A stretch of 53,693 nucleotides of DNA, taken from JBJXDT01 sp046153505. GTDB taxonomy: Bacteria; Pseudomonadota; Gammaproteobacteria; Burkholderiales; Methylophilaceae. Made by a program: the position numbers and the translations under genes. Below are positions 43,610 to 52,336 of the stretch, piece by piece. The notes beneath the pieces are model-generated. The model did not search any database, was not told the origin of the DNA, and saw only the letters and a program-made list of their open reading frames with translations. The stretch lies in NCBI GenBank assembly GCA_046153505.1, contig JBJXDT010000119.1, positions 1 to 53,693 of the forward strand. Direction: 5' to 3'. Within the stretch, counting starts at the first letter, position 1; each line of letters begins with the position of its first letter.

Positions 43610-45793
43610 TTAGCGATTGCGGGATCTGCGATCATTGATAGAACGACGCTCTTCAATGGTTAATGATTGGTTGTGGATTGACCACATGCATGCAATGGCG
43701 GTTCCAGTTTCTGCAGTGGAAGTAACAGAAAACCAACCGCCTGCATTTTCTGCACGCTCCCGCATGCCAGTTAAACCAAGCCCTTTAGATTCGCTATAGC
43801 CTTGTTTGTCAGCAATTTTTTGATAATCAAAGCCTTTGCCATTATCTTTAATCCAAAGATGAATATGCCTACCCTCTTTTTTGAGCACGATTTGAATGTT
43901 ATTGGCTGCGCTGTATTTGCAAGCATTATTAACAGCTTCTTGCACAATACGAAACATCTCGGTCTTAAGTTCTTTATCAATATCACTTTCTTGCACGTTG
44001 GCTACATCTAAGCTAAACACCAAATTTTGATATGTCTGCTGCTGCTCACGACAAAACCAACTGAGTGTTGCAATTATCCCAATATCATCAAGAAGTGAAG
44101 GTCGCAAATCCATCGAAATCCTTCTCACTTCTTCAATTGCGCCCTGCAATTTCGGTACAACCATTTCAAGTTTAGTGTTTTGAATACTACTTTCTTGCAT
44201 CATTGCGCTTAAATTATTTTCAACGAAAAATTTAATTGCACTCAGTGTTTGCCCTATGCCGTCATGTAGCTCTAGCGCAATACGTCTACGCTCCATTTCC
44301 TGCGCACTTAAAATCTCTCGTGACAAAGACCTTAGTTGCACTTCAGTTTTTAGTAGTTTTTGCTCAAGCTCTACGTGTTCGTTAATGTTGGTAATCACTG
44401 CAAAACTGCCTACTCGCCCACCATCTGCATCAAAACGGGGTTGCGGCGAAACCTTTACCCAAACGTTAGCCTGATTTTTGGCTTTTAATCTGACTTCATA
44501 AGGTGTATTTTCACCCTTAATGATGGCCAACTTTTGCTCAGTCCAACCCTCCAAATTGTCAGCATCTATAAAATCACTTAGGTATTTGCCAACAATCTGA
44601 TTCCTCGGGTAGCCCAATATTTTCATCATCCGCCGATTGACATAAACAATCTTGCGCTCCAAGTCCTGAATCACCATGCCCTCGTTCATCGTATCTACAA
44701 GCGTTTGATACTCATGCTTTCTCTGCAGCAGCTCATGCTCTGCCCACTTACGCGCCTCTATTTCTTGCTTAAGCTTTAGATTTGCTTTTTTGAGTGCGAG
44801 ATTTTTTACTTCTGCACGCTTTTCTAACAAACTATTTAAATGGTCTATTTCTAGCTCGGCACGCTTAATCTCGCTAACATCACTCACCAACACTACAACC
44901 AAACCTTCCCTAGGCTCATGTCGTGAGGAGTAATTATTAATTTGAAAGTGCAAATGCCGATTTAATGCTTTATCAAAGCCTTGAAACTCTGCGACATTAC
45001 CCGTCGAGCCAACATTTTCAATCAGCTTACTTAAGCCTGCAAGGCAACATGATTGGTCGCTACAGCTTGCATGCAACATATCGTGCATGCTTCTACCCTT
45101 CACATTTTTAACGCGGCCTAATTTCCATTGCTCGATAGCGCGATTTGCACGAATTATTTGCCCACTTTTATCTACCAAGCATATGATTTGCGGCAAAGAA
45201 TCAACCGCTGATTCCCATTCCTTTTTAACGTTCTCAATGAATTTAAAATTTGGCACATCCAAAGGTGCGCTTTTCACAGATGAAGAAATAGCTACATTGC
45301 TTGCTTGCTCCTTGATATTCCAAGAAACATCATCTCTTGCGATGACGTCATCCAAATTTAGGTCACCAATATCACTTACCGTCAAAACCAAATGCCCATT
45401 TTTATCCATATCATCGACTTCAAAAGGATTGAGCTGTATATGAATATTGCGTTTTAGAAACTCATCGTGAGCGCGATAGCCAATACCGGCGCCAGTTGTA
45501 AGAATTTTCTTTGATAAATCTAGGATTTTTTTAAAATAACAGTTTTGCGCTTTGCAATTTGGATGCATCAGTGAGTGCATCATGCTACCGCTAATTAGAT
45601 TAACCGCGCCCAAACCCCATTTTTCAGCAGTTCGGTTAGATCTCACAAGACTACCATCTACATTTAGCACGCAAATGAGCTGAGGGACCGAATCAACCGC
45701 AGATTCCCATTCAAATTTTACCCGTTCAACCACCTCCAAATTGCGCACTGCTTTTTTGGATTTCTGATGATAAGTTGGGGATTTAGTCGCCAT
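43610..45793 (-). CDS. cytoplasmic PAS-PAS-PAS sensor histidine kinase with duplicated Cys/His motif
   Basis: 727 aa, no transmembrane segment. PAS1 (about 27-130) and PAS2 (about 190-305) are tandem duplicates, each starting WESAVDS and each carrying H-x3-H-x2-C-x4-C (His73, His77, Cys80, Cys85; His237, His241, Cys244, Cys249). A coiled coil (310-365) leads to a standard PAS3 (365-480), then HisKA_3 with RRRIALELHDGIGQTLSAIK (His510) and a HATPase domain (DNGKGFDYQ, GLGLTGMRERA). NarX-type kinases pair with NarL-type regulators. The Cys/His motif suggests metal or redox sensing. Confidence 0.92.
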   Translation of the reverse strand: MATKSPTYHQKSKKAVRNLEVVERVKFEWESAVDSVPQLICVLNVDGSLVRSNRTAEKWGLGAVNLISGSMMHSLMHPNCKAQNCYFKKILDLSKKILTTGAGIGYRAHDEFLKRNIHIQLNPFEVDDMDKNGHLVLTVSDIGDLNLDDVIARDDVSWNIKEQASNVAISSSVKSAPLDVPNFKFIENVKKEWESAVDSLPQIICLVDKSGQIIRANRAIEQWKLGRVKNVKGRSMHDMLHASCSDQSCCLAGLSKLIENVGSTGNVAEFQGFDKALNRHLHFQINNYSSRHEPREGLVVVLVSDVSEIKRAELEIDHLNSLLEKRAEVKNLALKKANLKLKQEIEARKWAEHELLQRKHEYQTLVDTMNEGMVIQDLERKIVYVNRRMMKILGYPRNQIVGKYLSDFIDADNLEGWTEQKLAIIKGENTPYEVRLKAKNQANVWVKVSPQPRFDADGGRVGSFAVITNINEHVELEQKLLKTEVQLRSLSREILSAQEMERRRIALELHDGIGQTLSAIKFFVENNLSAMMQESSIQNTKLEMVVPKLQGAIEEVRRISMDLRPSLLDDIGIIATLSWFCREQQQTYQNLVFSLDVANVQESDIDKELKTEMFRIVQEAVNNACKYSAANNIQIVLKKEGRHIHLWIKDNGKGFDYQKIADKQGYSESKGLGLTGMRERAENAGGWFSVTSTAETGTAIACMWSIHNQSLTIEERRSINDRRSRNR

Positions 45794-45845
45794 GTGTAGG
45801 CTAAGTATAATGGTTTTTTCTTATCTCTGAAATGCACCAGCTAGC

Positions 45846-45935
45846 TGGCGGAGAGAGAGGGATTCGAACCCTCGACAGAGTTGCCCCTGTGCCACCTTTC
45901 CAGGGTGGTGACTTAAACCACTCATCCATCTCTCC
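45846..45935 (-). tRNA. tRNA-Ser (anticodon GGA)
   Basis: 90 nt including genome-encoded CCA. Acceptor stem GGAGAGA/TCTCTCC, anticodon arm CCACC-CTGGAAA-GGTGG (anticodon GGA), long variable arm typical of serine tRNA, T-loop GGTTCGAATCC. It lies between the histidine kinase and adenylate cyclase genes. Confidence 0.95.
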
Positions 45936-45998
45936 GAAATATTGCGCTGGAGGCGGATTATAGCCGATGTTAGCAAGTAAATGAATCAGGTTTACTGG

Positions 45999-47234
45999 TC
46001 AAGCCTTTAATAGGTAAGTATTGACCTCACCCTTTCCTTTGACTTCTATCAGGCCACGCGCCTCCAGCTTGTAATCTTTCTTTATCAATTTTTGGGTTGC
46101 TTCACTCACTTGAATAGCCCCTGGCGGCGCGGTTTGCTCCATGCGACTCGCCATGTTGACTGGGTCTCCCCAAATATCATATGCGAATTTTGAGGTGCCT
46201 ATCACACCAGCAACCACAGGGCCGCTACTAATACCAACGCGCATTTGCAGTTTTTTGCCTGTCTCCACATTAAAGGTGGCAAGTGCGTGTTGCATCTCAA
46301 TCGCAAGTTTGGCAATCACACTTGCATGTTCGTCAAGCCCAACTGGTGCGCCGCCAATTACCATATAGCCATCGCCAATAGTTTTAATTTTCTCCAAGCC
46401 ATATTGCTCTGCCAATATATCAAAACGAGAAAACAGTTGGCTTAAAAGCTCAACCAACTCTGCAGGCGACATCGAGGCAGTAAGTTTGGTGAATCCTACG
46501 ATATCCGCAAACAGCACTGTTACCGCCTCGTGGCTATCTGCAATACGCATATCGTTATCTTTAAGACGCGTGGCAATAGATTTAGGTAAGATATTCAGTA
46601 ACAATTTTTCTGAGCGTGCCTGTTCAAGACTTAGTTCCTGCAATGTGCGTTCTTTCTGATTTTGAAAATAGCGCATTACACCATATAAAATACATGCTGT
46701 TCCCATGATATTCATCAGGAAAAAAGTATCTTTAATATGGCGAGGAATTGGCAACGAGTTGCCCGCAAATAAATAATTCAGCTTCCAAGATAGCACTGCA
46801 AGCAACGCAAACAATATCAGCCAAGGCGTTGATTGTCGTGTGCCAAGTATCATCAGCGCACCAATGGGCGAAAGAATTGCCCAAATGGCAATCCCGCTTG
46901 AGGCTTCATAACCGCCAATCGCCCATTGCATAAAAAACGGCATGACTAGCAACATGACCAGCTGCGTAAAAGTAAAATACTCAAACTTTTTTGAGCGGTA
47001 AAAAATAAGCAGGCTTGCATAAGAAACAATGATATACACATAAGGCACCAGCGCCATAAGTGCGTAACCTTCGCCCAAACCAGATAGCGTAAAAATCCAA
47101 AAAATACAGACCAAGCTTTCGGCAAAAACGAGTAAAGCGAGTATGGCCTTACCTAGGCTAGAATCAGTGGGGTGACTGATACTCTGCCAAAATTCCCGCG
47201 TTGTAATTTTAAAACCTGTTGCAGATTCCGCCAT
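45999..47234 (-). CDS. membrane class III adenylate cyclase
   Basis: 411 aa. About six transmembrane segments (residues 25-195), a short coiled linker (QELSLEQARSEKLLLNILPK) and a class III cyclase domain: VTVLFADIVGFTKLTASMSP (metal Asp), LEKIKTIGDGYMVIGG and YDIWGDPVNMASRMEQ. The Lys of EKIKT and Asp of YDIWG match adenine-specifying positions, so cAMP is the predicted product. It may supply the nucleotide for the cNMP-binding protein at 24536-25078, an inference only. Confidence 0.9.
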   Translation of the reverse strand: MAESATGFKITTREFWQSISHPTDSSLGKAILALLVFAESLVCIFWIFTLSGLGEGYALMALVPYVYIIVSYASLLIFYRSKKFEYFTFTQLVMLLVMPFFMQWAIGGYEASSGIAIWAILSPIGALMILGTRQSTPWLILFALLAVLSWKLNYLFAGNSLPIPRHIKDTFFLMNIMGTACILYGVMRYFQNQKERTLQELSLEQARSEKLLLNILPKSIATRLKDNDMRIADSHEAVTVLFADIVGFTKLTASMSPAELVELLSQLFSRFDILAEQYGLEKIKTIGDGYMVIGGAPVGLDEHASVIAKLAIEMQHALATFNVETGKKLQMRVGISSGPVVAGVIGTSKFAYDIWGDPVNMASRMEQTAPPGAIQVSEATQKLIKKDYKLEARGLIEVKGKGEVNTYLLKA

Positions 47235-47532
47235 AAATGAATTTTTTTACCCTAAAAATTGCTATTTGATTTCAGTTGCCGCAAACTATAGCCTAAGCTA
47301 GGCAAGATGAATAGAATTAAGCCACTAAATGTAGCATAAAATTAATGTTTACACTTGCTTTGTAGCGCGCTAAGTATTAATGTAACAGTTGCTATTTTTT
47401 ACTGAAATATGCGTCAATATTAAGCAAAAGCGTGCAATTTATTGTGCGTTACAGCGTATGAATCATATTCATGTTCATGGCCATTAGTCAGTATCGCTAA
47501 TTACTATAAAATTTAATTTTGAGGAGCACAGC
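47235..47532. other. divergent intergenic region, cyclase / aldehyde dehydrogenase
   Basis: 298 nt without a gene. It contains the palindrome ATGAAT-CAT-ATTCAT (47458-47472) about 60 nt upstream of the aldehyde dehydrogenase ATG, a candidate operator. GAGGAG (47521-47526) is the aldehyde dehydrogenase ribosome-binding site. No confident promoter on either strand. Confidence 0.4.
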
Positions 47533-49053
47533 ATGGGTTTGGAAACATTAAGCAGCTTGGGCGTAAAACACCCTTTTAAAGCTAAGTACGATAACTATAT
47601 TGGCGGCAAATGGGTCGCACCAGCAGACGGCAAATATTTCGACAACGTGAGTCCAGTAACAGGTAAGGTATTCTGCCAAGCGGCACGTTCTAGCGAAAAA
47701 GACATCAACATGGCGATTGATGCTGCTCATGCAGCAAAAGATGCATGGGGCAAAACCTCATATGCAGAACGCGCAAACATCTTAAACAAAATCGCAGATC
47801 GCATTGAAGCAAATTTAACGGCAATCGCAACAGCCGAAACCATTGATAACGGCAAACCTATTCGCGAAACAACCTATGTAGATATTCCGCTCACCATAGA
47901 TCACTTCCGCTACTTTGCGGGCGCCATTCGCGCACAAGAAGGCTCAATTTGCGAAATTGACGAAACAACAGTTGCCTATCATTTCCACGAACCACTTGGT
48001 GTAGTCGGTCAAATCATTCCTTGGAACTTTCCAATTTTAATGGCAGCTTGGAAACTAGCACCAGCATTGGCTGCAGGGAACTGCATTATTTTAAAACCAG
48101 CAGAGCAAACACCTGCTGGCATCTTGGTGGTGATGGAATTTATTGCCGATTTATTGCCGCCAGGTGTATTAAATATTGTGAATGGTTTTGGCTTAGAAGC
48201 TGGCAAACCGCTTGCTAGCTCAACCCGAATCGCAAAAATCGCGTTTACTGGCGAAACTTCTACAGGTCGCTTAATTGGTGGCTATGCAGCCCAAAACTTG
48301 ATTCCAGCAACGCTTGAACTTGGCGGAAAATCGCCAAACATCTTCTTTGAAGATGTGATGGACAAAGATGATGCTTTCTTGGACAAAGCTTTAGAGGGCT
48401 TTGCGCTTTACTTGGTTAACCAAGGTGAAGTCTGCACCTGTCCATCACGCGTATTGATTCAAGAATCTATCTATGAAAAATTCATCGAAAAAGCCATTGC
48501 ACGTACAAAAGCGGCAAAACAAGTCAGCCCGCTTGATATGAACTGTATGGTTGGGGCACAGGCTTCGCAAGAGCAAGTGGACAAAATCATGAGCTACATA
48601 AAAATTGGTCAAGATGAAGGTGCTCAGTTGCTTTTAGGTGGTACACGTCCTGATTTGGGCGGTGATTTGAAAGATGGTTTTTACGTTTCGCCAACCATTT
48701 TCAAAGGCCACAACAAAATGCGTATTTTCCAAGAAGAAATTTTTGGTCCAGTGGTTTCTGTAACAACCTTTAAAGATGAAGCGGAAGCATTAGCAATAGC
48801 CAACGACACGCTTTACGGCTTGGGCGCAGGCGTTTGGTCACGTAACGGCAATCGTGCATACCGCATGGGAAAAGGCATTCAGGCAGGTCGCGTATGGACT
48901 AACTGTTACCATCTCTACCCTGCACATGCGGCATTTGGTGGCTATAAACAATCTGGTATCGGCCGCGAAAATCACAAAATGATGCTTGATCATTACCAAC
49001 AAACCAAAAACCTTCTCGTCAGCTACAGCGAGAATAAACTTGGTTTCTTTTAA
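47533..49053 (+). CDS. NAD(P)-dependent aldehyde dehydrogenase (AldB/ExaC-like)
   Basis: 506 aa, normal length. PWNFPILMAAWKLAPALAAG near residue 160 and FTGETSTGRLIGGYAAQN near 237 bind the nucleotide; LELGGKSPN carries the general-base Glu (about 263), and QGEVCTCPSR has the nucleophilic Cys (about 301). The start GLETLSSLGVKHPFKAKYDN resembles acetaldehyde-type dehydrogenases that occur with DUF779 partners, as here. In a methylotroph it may oxidise acetaldehyde or other short aldehydes. Confidence 0.94.
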   Translation: MGLETLSSLGVKHPFKAKYDNYIGGKWVAPADGKYFDNVSPVTGKVFCQAARSSEKDINMAIDAAHAAKDAWGKTSYAERANILNKIADRIEANLTAIATAETIDNGKPIRETTYVDIPLTIDHFRYFAGAIRAQEGSICEIDETTVAYHFHEPLGVVGQIIPWNFPILMAAWKLAPALAAGNCIILKPAEQTPAGILVVMEFIADLLPPGVLNIVNGFGLEAGKPLASSTRIAKIAFTGETSTGRLIGGYAAQNLIPATLELGGKSPNIFFEDVMDKDDAFLDKALEGFALYLVNQGEVCTCPSRVLIQESIYEKFIEKAIARTKAAKQVSPLDMNCMVGAQASQEQVDKIMSYIKIGQDEGAQLLLGGTRPDLGGDLKDGFYVSPTIFKGHNKMRIFQEEIFGPVVSVTTFKDEAEALAIANDTLYGLGAGVWSRNGNRAYRMGKGIQAGRVWTNCYHLYPAHAAFGGYKQSGIGRENHKMMLDHYQQTKNLLVSYSENKLGFF

Positions 49054-49074
49054 TTAAATGGTTTCGAAATAATA

Positions 49075-49104
49075 CAATAAAGGGCGAATTTTCGCCCTTT
49101 ATTG
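49075..49104 (+). terminator. hairpin between aldehyde dehydrogenase and DUF779 gene
   Basis: Perfect 14-bp stem CAATAAAGGGCGAA (49075-49088)/TTCGCCCTTTATTG (49091-49104) followed by TTT. It could terminate or attenuate transcription into the DUF779 gene, whose GGAGA ribosome-binding site begins just after it. Confidence 0.6.
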
Positions 49105-49118
49105 TTTGGAGAACTAAG

Positions 49119-49526
49119 ATGGACGACATTAAAACTGAAATCAAAATCACGCGCATAGAGAGTACTGAAGCTGCAAATCAGCTAATTGACGAGTTAAGTG
49201 CCAAATATGGCGAGTTGATGTTTCACCAGTCAGGCGGGTGCTGCGATGGCAGCTCACCGATGTGCTTTGGCAAAGGCGAGTTTCAACTTGGCGCGTGCGA
49301 CGTACAAATTGGCGAAGTGCATGGCGTTGGCTTTTATATGAGCGAATCGCAATTTGCTTACTGGGAACACACACACTTAACGCTTGATGTCGTCGCTGGC
49401 ATGGGCGGTCAATTCTCATATGATAACGGCACAGGCAAGCGCTTCCATATCCGCTCGCGACTTTATTCCGACGAGGAGTGGGCGTATTTACAGAAGCACC
49501 CCGTTAAGCATTGCGTTACAGTTTAA
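49119..49526 (+). CDS. DUF779 family protein
   Basis: 135 aa, Cys-rich N-terminal part (HQSGGCCDGSSPMCFGKGEF near residue 38) and a C-terminal TLDVVAGMGGQFSYDNGTGK segment. The family is regularly encoded next to acetaldehyde-type aldehyde dehydrogenases; its biochemical role is not settled. It follows the dehydrogenase by 65 nt with a terminator-like hairpin in between. GGAGA precedes ATG 49119. Confidence 0.88.
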   Translation: MDDIKTEIKITRIESTEAANQLIDELSAKYGELMFHQSGGCCDGSSPMCFGKGEFQLGACDVQIGEVHGVGFYMSESQFAYWEHTHLTLDVVAGMGGQFSYDNGTGKRFHIRSRLYSDEEWAYLQKHPVKHCVTV

Positions 49527-49560
49527 GGCAAAACACTTGAATTTGAGGTAGAATACGCGC

Positions 49561-49654
49561 GGCGGGCCTCCCCGCATTGTAAAGTAGCCAACCTGGTCAG
49601 ATGCGGAAGCAAGCAGCCACAACTATTGCGCAAGTGCCGGGGGCAAGGCTCGCC
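49561..49654 (+). ncRNA. ffs: 4.5S RNA, signal recognition particle RNA
   Basis: About 94 nt. Terminal stem GGCGGGCCT/AGGCTCGCC (49561-49569, 49646-49654), and the conserved SRP domain IV apical part CTGGTCAGATGCGGAAGC-AAGCAGCCA. -10 TAGAAT at 49549-49554 is 7 nt upstream; TTATTCTTTTT follows the stem as a terminator. It binds Ffh. Its position right before dnaX is seen in other proteobacteria. Confidence 0.92.
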
Positions 49655-49718
49655 TTATTCTTTTTGATTCTGTAACAGAATTCCAAATTTAGCCTGTATT
49701 TTCAGATAAAATATCATA

Positions 49719-51365
49719 ATGAGTTACCAAGTACTCGCGCGCAAATGGCGCCCAAAATCATTCGAAACCCTCGTCGGTCAGCCGCATGTAGTGCGTGCTT
49801 TGACAAATGCTTTGGAGCAGCAACGTCTGCATCATGCATACCTATTCACTGGCACGCGTGGCGTCGGCAAAACGACGCTGGCACGCATTCTGGCAAAATC
49901 ACTTAACTGCGAAACAGGCATCACCGCTAAGCCTTGTGGTGTTTGCAATGCCTGCTCAGAGATTGACAAAGGGCGCTTTATTGATTTAATTGAAGTCGAT
50001 GCGGCCAGCAACACACAAGTGGATGCAATGCGCGAGTTGCTGGAGAATGCGCAATACGCACCCACCGTTGGTCGCTTTAAAGTTTATATCATAGACGAAG
50101 TACATATGCTGTCTAAAAGCGCGTTCAACGCCATGTTGAAAACGCTAGAAGAACCCCCAGCACACGTTAAATTCATTCTTGCAACAACTGACCCACAAAA
50201 AGTACCCGTAACAGTTCTATCACGCTGTTTGCAGTTTAATCTAAGACAAATGGCTAGCACGACAATTGCTGAGTACCTACAAAGCGTACTTAAAACAGAA
50301 AATATTGCTTGCGAACCTACCGCTATCAACCTTATTTCGCGAGCCGCTGCGGGCAGTATGCGAGATGCGCTATCTCTTACAGACCAAGCGATTGCATATG
50401 GCAACCAAACGGTAAACGAAGCAGAAGTGCGTAGTATGTTAGGCGCGATTGACCAAAGCTATTTATTCGAACTTATTCACGCATTGCTAAACAACGATGG
50501 CGCGGCACTCATTGAGAAAGCCCAACAAATGGAGGCGCGAAGCATTTCATTTGAAGCCGCTTTGGCCGATTTAGCTAATTTGCTTCATCAAATTGCCATC
50601 GCGCAAACTGTACCATCGAGTATTGCCGCCGATTTGCCAGAGCGCGCAGCTCTGCTTGATATGGCGCAAAAGCTGCCAGCAGAAACTTTACAGTTGTATT
50701 ATCAAATCAGTGTGCTCGGTCGTCGTGATATTGGCTTGGCGCCTGATGAATATGCGGGCTTTACCATGAGCTTGTTACGCATGTTGGCGTTCGCGCCGTC
50801 AGAAAAAGTCGCAAACACTCTTACCGAAAAAACAGAAACTCGCGCTACTCCAACTCAGGATAAAACGCCAGTGAACAAAACAATTACAGCTGAAAATTTA
50901 AGTCATGTCAAAGCGCCTGCTCTGGAAGCCAATATCCACGAACCTTCCAGCCTCATAGAAACTTCTCGAGAGAAAATTGAATCAAAATTGTTTGATGGCA
51001 ACTGGCGAAATTTGGTTGAAAATAACCTAAAACTTGGGTTGGCGCGGGCATTGGCACAAAACTGCGAGCTTCTGAGTTATGATGAAAACAGCATGACTTT
51101 GCGTGTTTCAGAAAACCAAAAACACCTTGTGAGCGCAAGTTATCAGGACAAATTAGCCAGCGCTATCAACGAATTTTTTGGTAGAAAAATTATGTTGAGT
51201 TTTGAGGTAAATGGCGAAGCAAATACCCCAGCAATGCAAAAATCGACCGAAAAAGCCGTGGTGCAATCGAGCGCAGAAGCAGCAATTTTGAATGACGATT
51301 TTGTGCAAGCACTGATGCAAAATTTTGATGCACAAATTATCCCCAATACCATTAAACCAGTTTAA
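49719..51365 (+). CDS. dnaX: DNA polymerase III subunits gamma and tau
   Basis: 548 aa clamp-loader ATPase. HAYLFTGTRGVGKTTLARIL (Walker A, near residue 39), zinc motif with four Cys (CETGITAKPCGVCNAC), Walker B VYIIDEVHMLSKSAFNAML, sensor-1 FILATTDPQKVPVTVLSRC and sensor-2 GSMRDALSL. A linker (360-420) leads to a C-terminal tau-like domain. No convincing programmed frameshift site for a shorter gamma form was found. Heads the dnaX-ybaB-recR operon. Confidence 0.95.
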   Translation: MSYQVLARKWRPKSFETLVGQPHVVRALTNALEQQRLHHAYLFTGTRGVGKTTLARILAKSLNCETGITAKPCGVCNACSEIDKGRFIDLIEVDAASNTQVDAMRELLENAQYAPTVGRFKVYIIDEVHMLSKSAFNAMLKTLEEPPAHVKFILATTDPQKVPVTVLSRCLQFNLRQMASTTIAEYLQSVLKTENIACEPTAINLISRAAAGSMRDALSLTDQAIAYGNQTVNEAEVRSMLGAIDQSYLFELIHALLNNDGAALIEKAQQMEARSISFEAALADLANLLHQIAIAQTVPSSIAADLPERAALLDMAQKLPAETLQLYYQISVLGRRDIGLAPDEYAGFTMSLLRMLAFAPSEKVANTLTEKTETRATPTQDKTPVNKTITAENLSHVKAPALEANIHEPSSLIETSREKIESKLFDGNWRNLVENNLKLGLARALAQNCELLSYDENSMTLRVSENQKHLVSASYQDKLASAINEFFGRKIMLSFEVNGEANTPAMQKSTEKAVVQSSAEAAILNDDFVQALMQNFDAQIIPNTIKPV

Positions 51366-51386
51366 ATAATTAGTTAGGAGAGCATA

Positions 51387-51695
51387 ATGATGAAGGGCGG
51401 CATGGGCAATATGATGAAGCAAGCGCAAATGATGCAAGCGAATATGCAAAAGGCGCAGGCTGAACTTTCAAATATTGACGTAGAAGGCACGGCCAGCAAC
51501 GGTTTGGTGAAAGTCACTATGAGCTGCCGCAATGAGATTAAGCGTGTGCATATTGACGACGCAGCCATGGATGACAAAGAAACGCTCGAGGATTTACTAG
51601 TGATTGCCCTAAAAGATGCAACACAAAAGGCGGAAGCCACTTCTACTGCGCACATGAGCCGTTTTATGCCAGCCGGGATGAAATTACCGTTTTAA
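51387..51695 (+). CDS. ybaB: YbaB/EbfC nucleoid-associated protein
   Basis: 102 aa. MMKGGMGNMMKQAQMMQANM, then VEGTASNGLVKVTMSCRNEI and DLLVIALKDATQKAEA are family typical. It is a small dimeric DNA-binding protein. AGGAGAG precedes ATG 51387. Lies between dnaX and recR, the conserved order. Confidence 0.95.
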   Translation: MMKGGMGNMMKQAQMMQANMQKAQAELSNIDVEGTASNGLVKVTMSCRNEIKRVHIDDAAMDDKETLEDLLVIALKDATQKAEATSTAHMSRFMPAGMKLPF

Positions 51696-51736
51696 AACGA
51701 TTGCGCTAACAGAACCGTTTTTCCAATATTGAATTC

Positions 51737-52336
51737 ATGAAAAATCCACCAGCTTTAGAACAACTCATCGAGTCGCTACGCTGCTTGCCAGGCGTTGGGC
51801 CGCGTTCAGCCTTGCGTATGGCGTATTACTTGCTACAGCATGATCGCAAAGGCGCGAATACCTTAGCGTTAGCACTTTCCGAGGCGCTTGAAACCGTAGG
51901 CCATTGCCAACTTTGCAATAATTTTAGCGAACAACTAGTTTGCCCTATATGCGCATCTGAAAAACGAGAGAATTCACTATTATGTGTTGTAGAAATGCCT
52001 ACCGACGTGATGATGCTTGAGCAAACGCAATCATACAACGGCCTTTATTTTGTGTTGATGGGCAGACTTTCACCGCTGGATGGCATTGGCCCAAAAGAAA
52101 TCAACTTAGAAAAACTACTCAAGCGCGCCCAGAACGGCACAGTCAACGAAGTCATCTTAGCCACCAATTACACAGTTGAGGGCGAGGCGACTGCTCACTA
52201 TATTAGCGAATTACTAAAAGCGAAAAAAATAGCTGTTAGCCGCATTGCACGTGGCTTACCAATGGGTGGAGAGATTGAATATGTAGACAGTGGCACGCTA
52301 GCACAAGCTTTAGTTGAGCGCAGAACACTCACCTAA
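51737..52336 (+). CDS. recR: recombination mediator protein RecR
   Basis: 199 aa. Helix-hairpin-helix LRCLPGVGPRSALRMAYYLL, zinc finger C-x2-C-x11-C-x2-C (CQLCNNF...CPIC), and Toprim LCVVEMPTDVMMLEQT with the C-terminal RIARGLPMGGEIEYVDSGTL. Acts with RecF/RecO in single-strand gap repair. The stop overlaps the gph stop by 4 nt on the opposite strand. Confidence 0.96.
   Translation: MKNPPALEQLIESLRCLPGVGPRSALRMAYYLLQHDRKGANTLALALSEALETVGHCQLCNNFSEQLVCPICASEKRENSLLCVVEMPTDVMMLEQTQSYNGLYFVLMGRLSPLDGIGPKEINLEKLLKRAQNGTVNEVILATNYTVEGEATAHYISELLKAKKIAVSRIARGLPMGGEIEYVDSGTLAQALVERRTLT

Noticed and set aside
45846..45935. tRNA-Ser as an integration site for a genomic island
   Set aside because: No integrase gene and no direct repeat of the tRNA 3' end were seen nearby.
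49719..51365. Programmed frameshift in dnaX giving a gamma form
   Set aside because: Runs of A occur (for example near 50817-50834) but none forms the A-AAA-AAG heptamer in the right frame with a following stem and stop; evidence is too weak.
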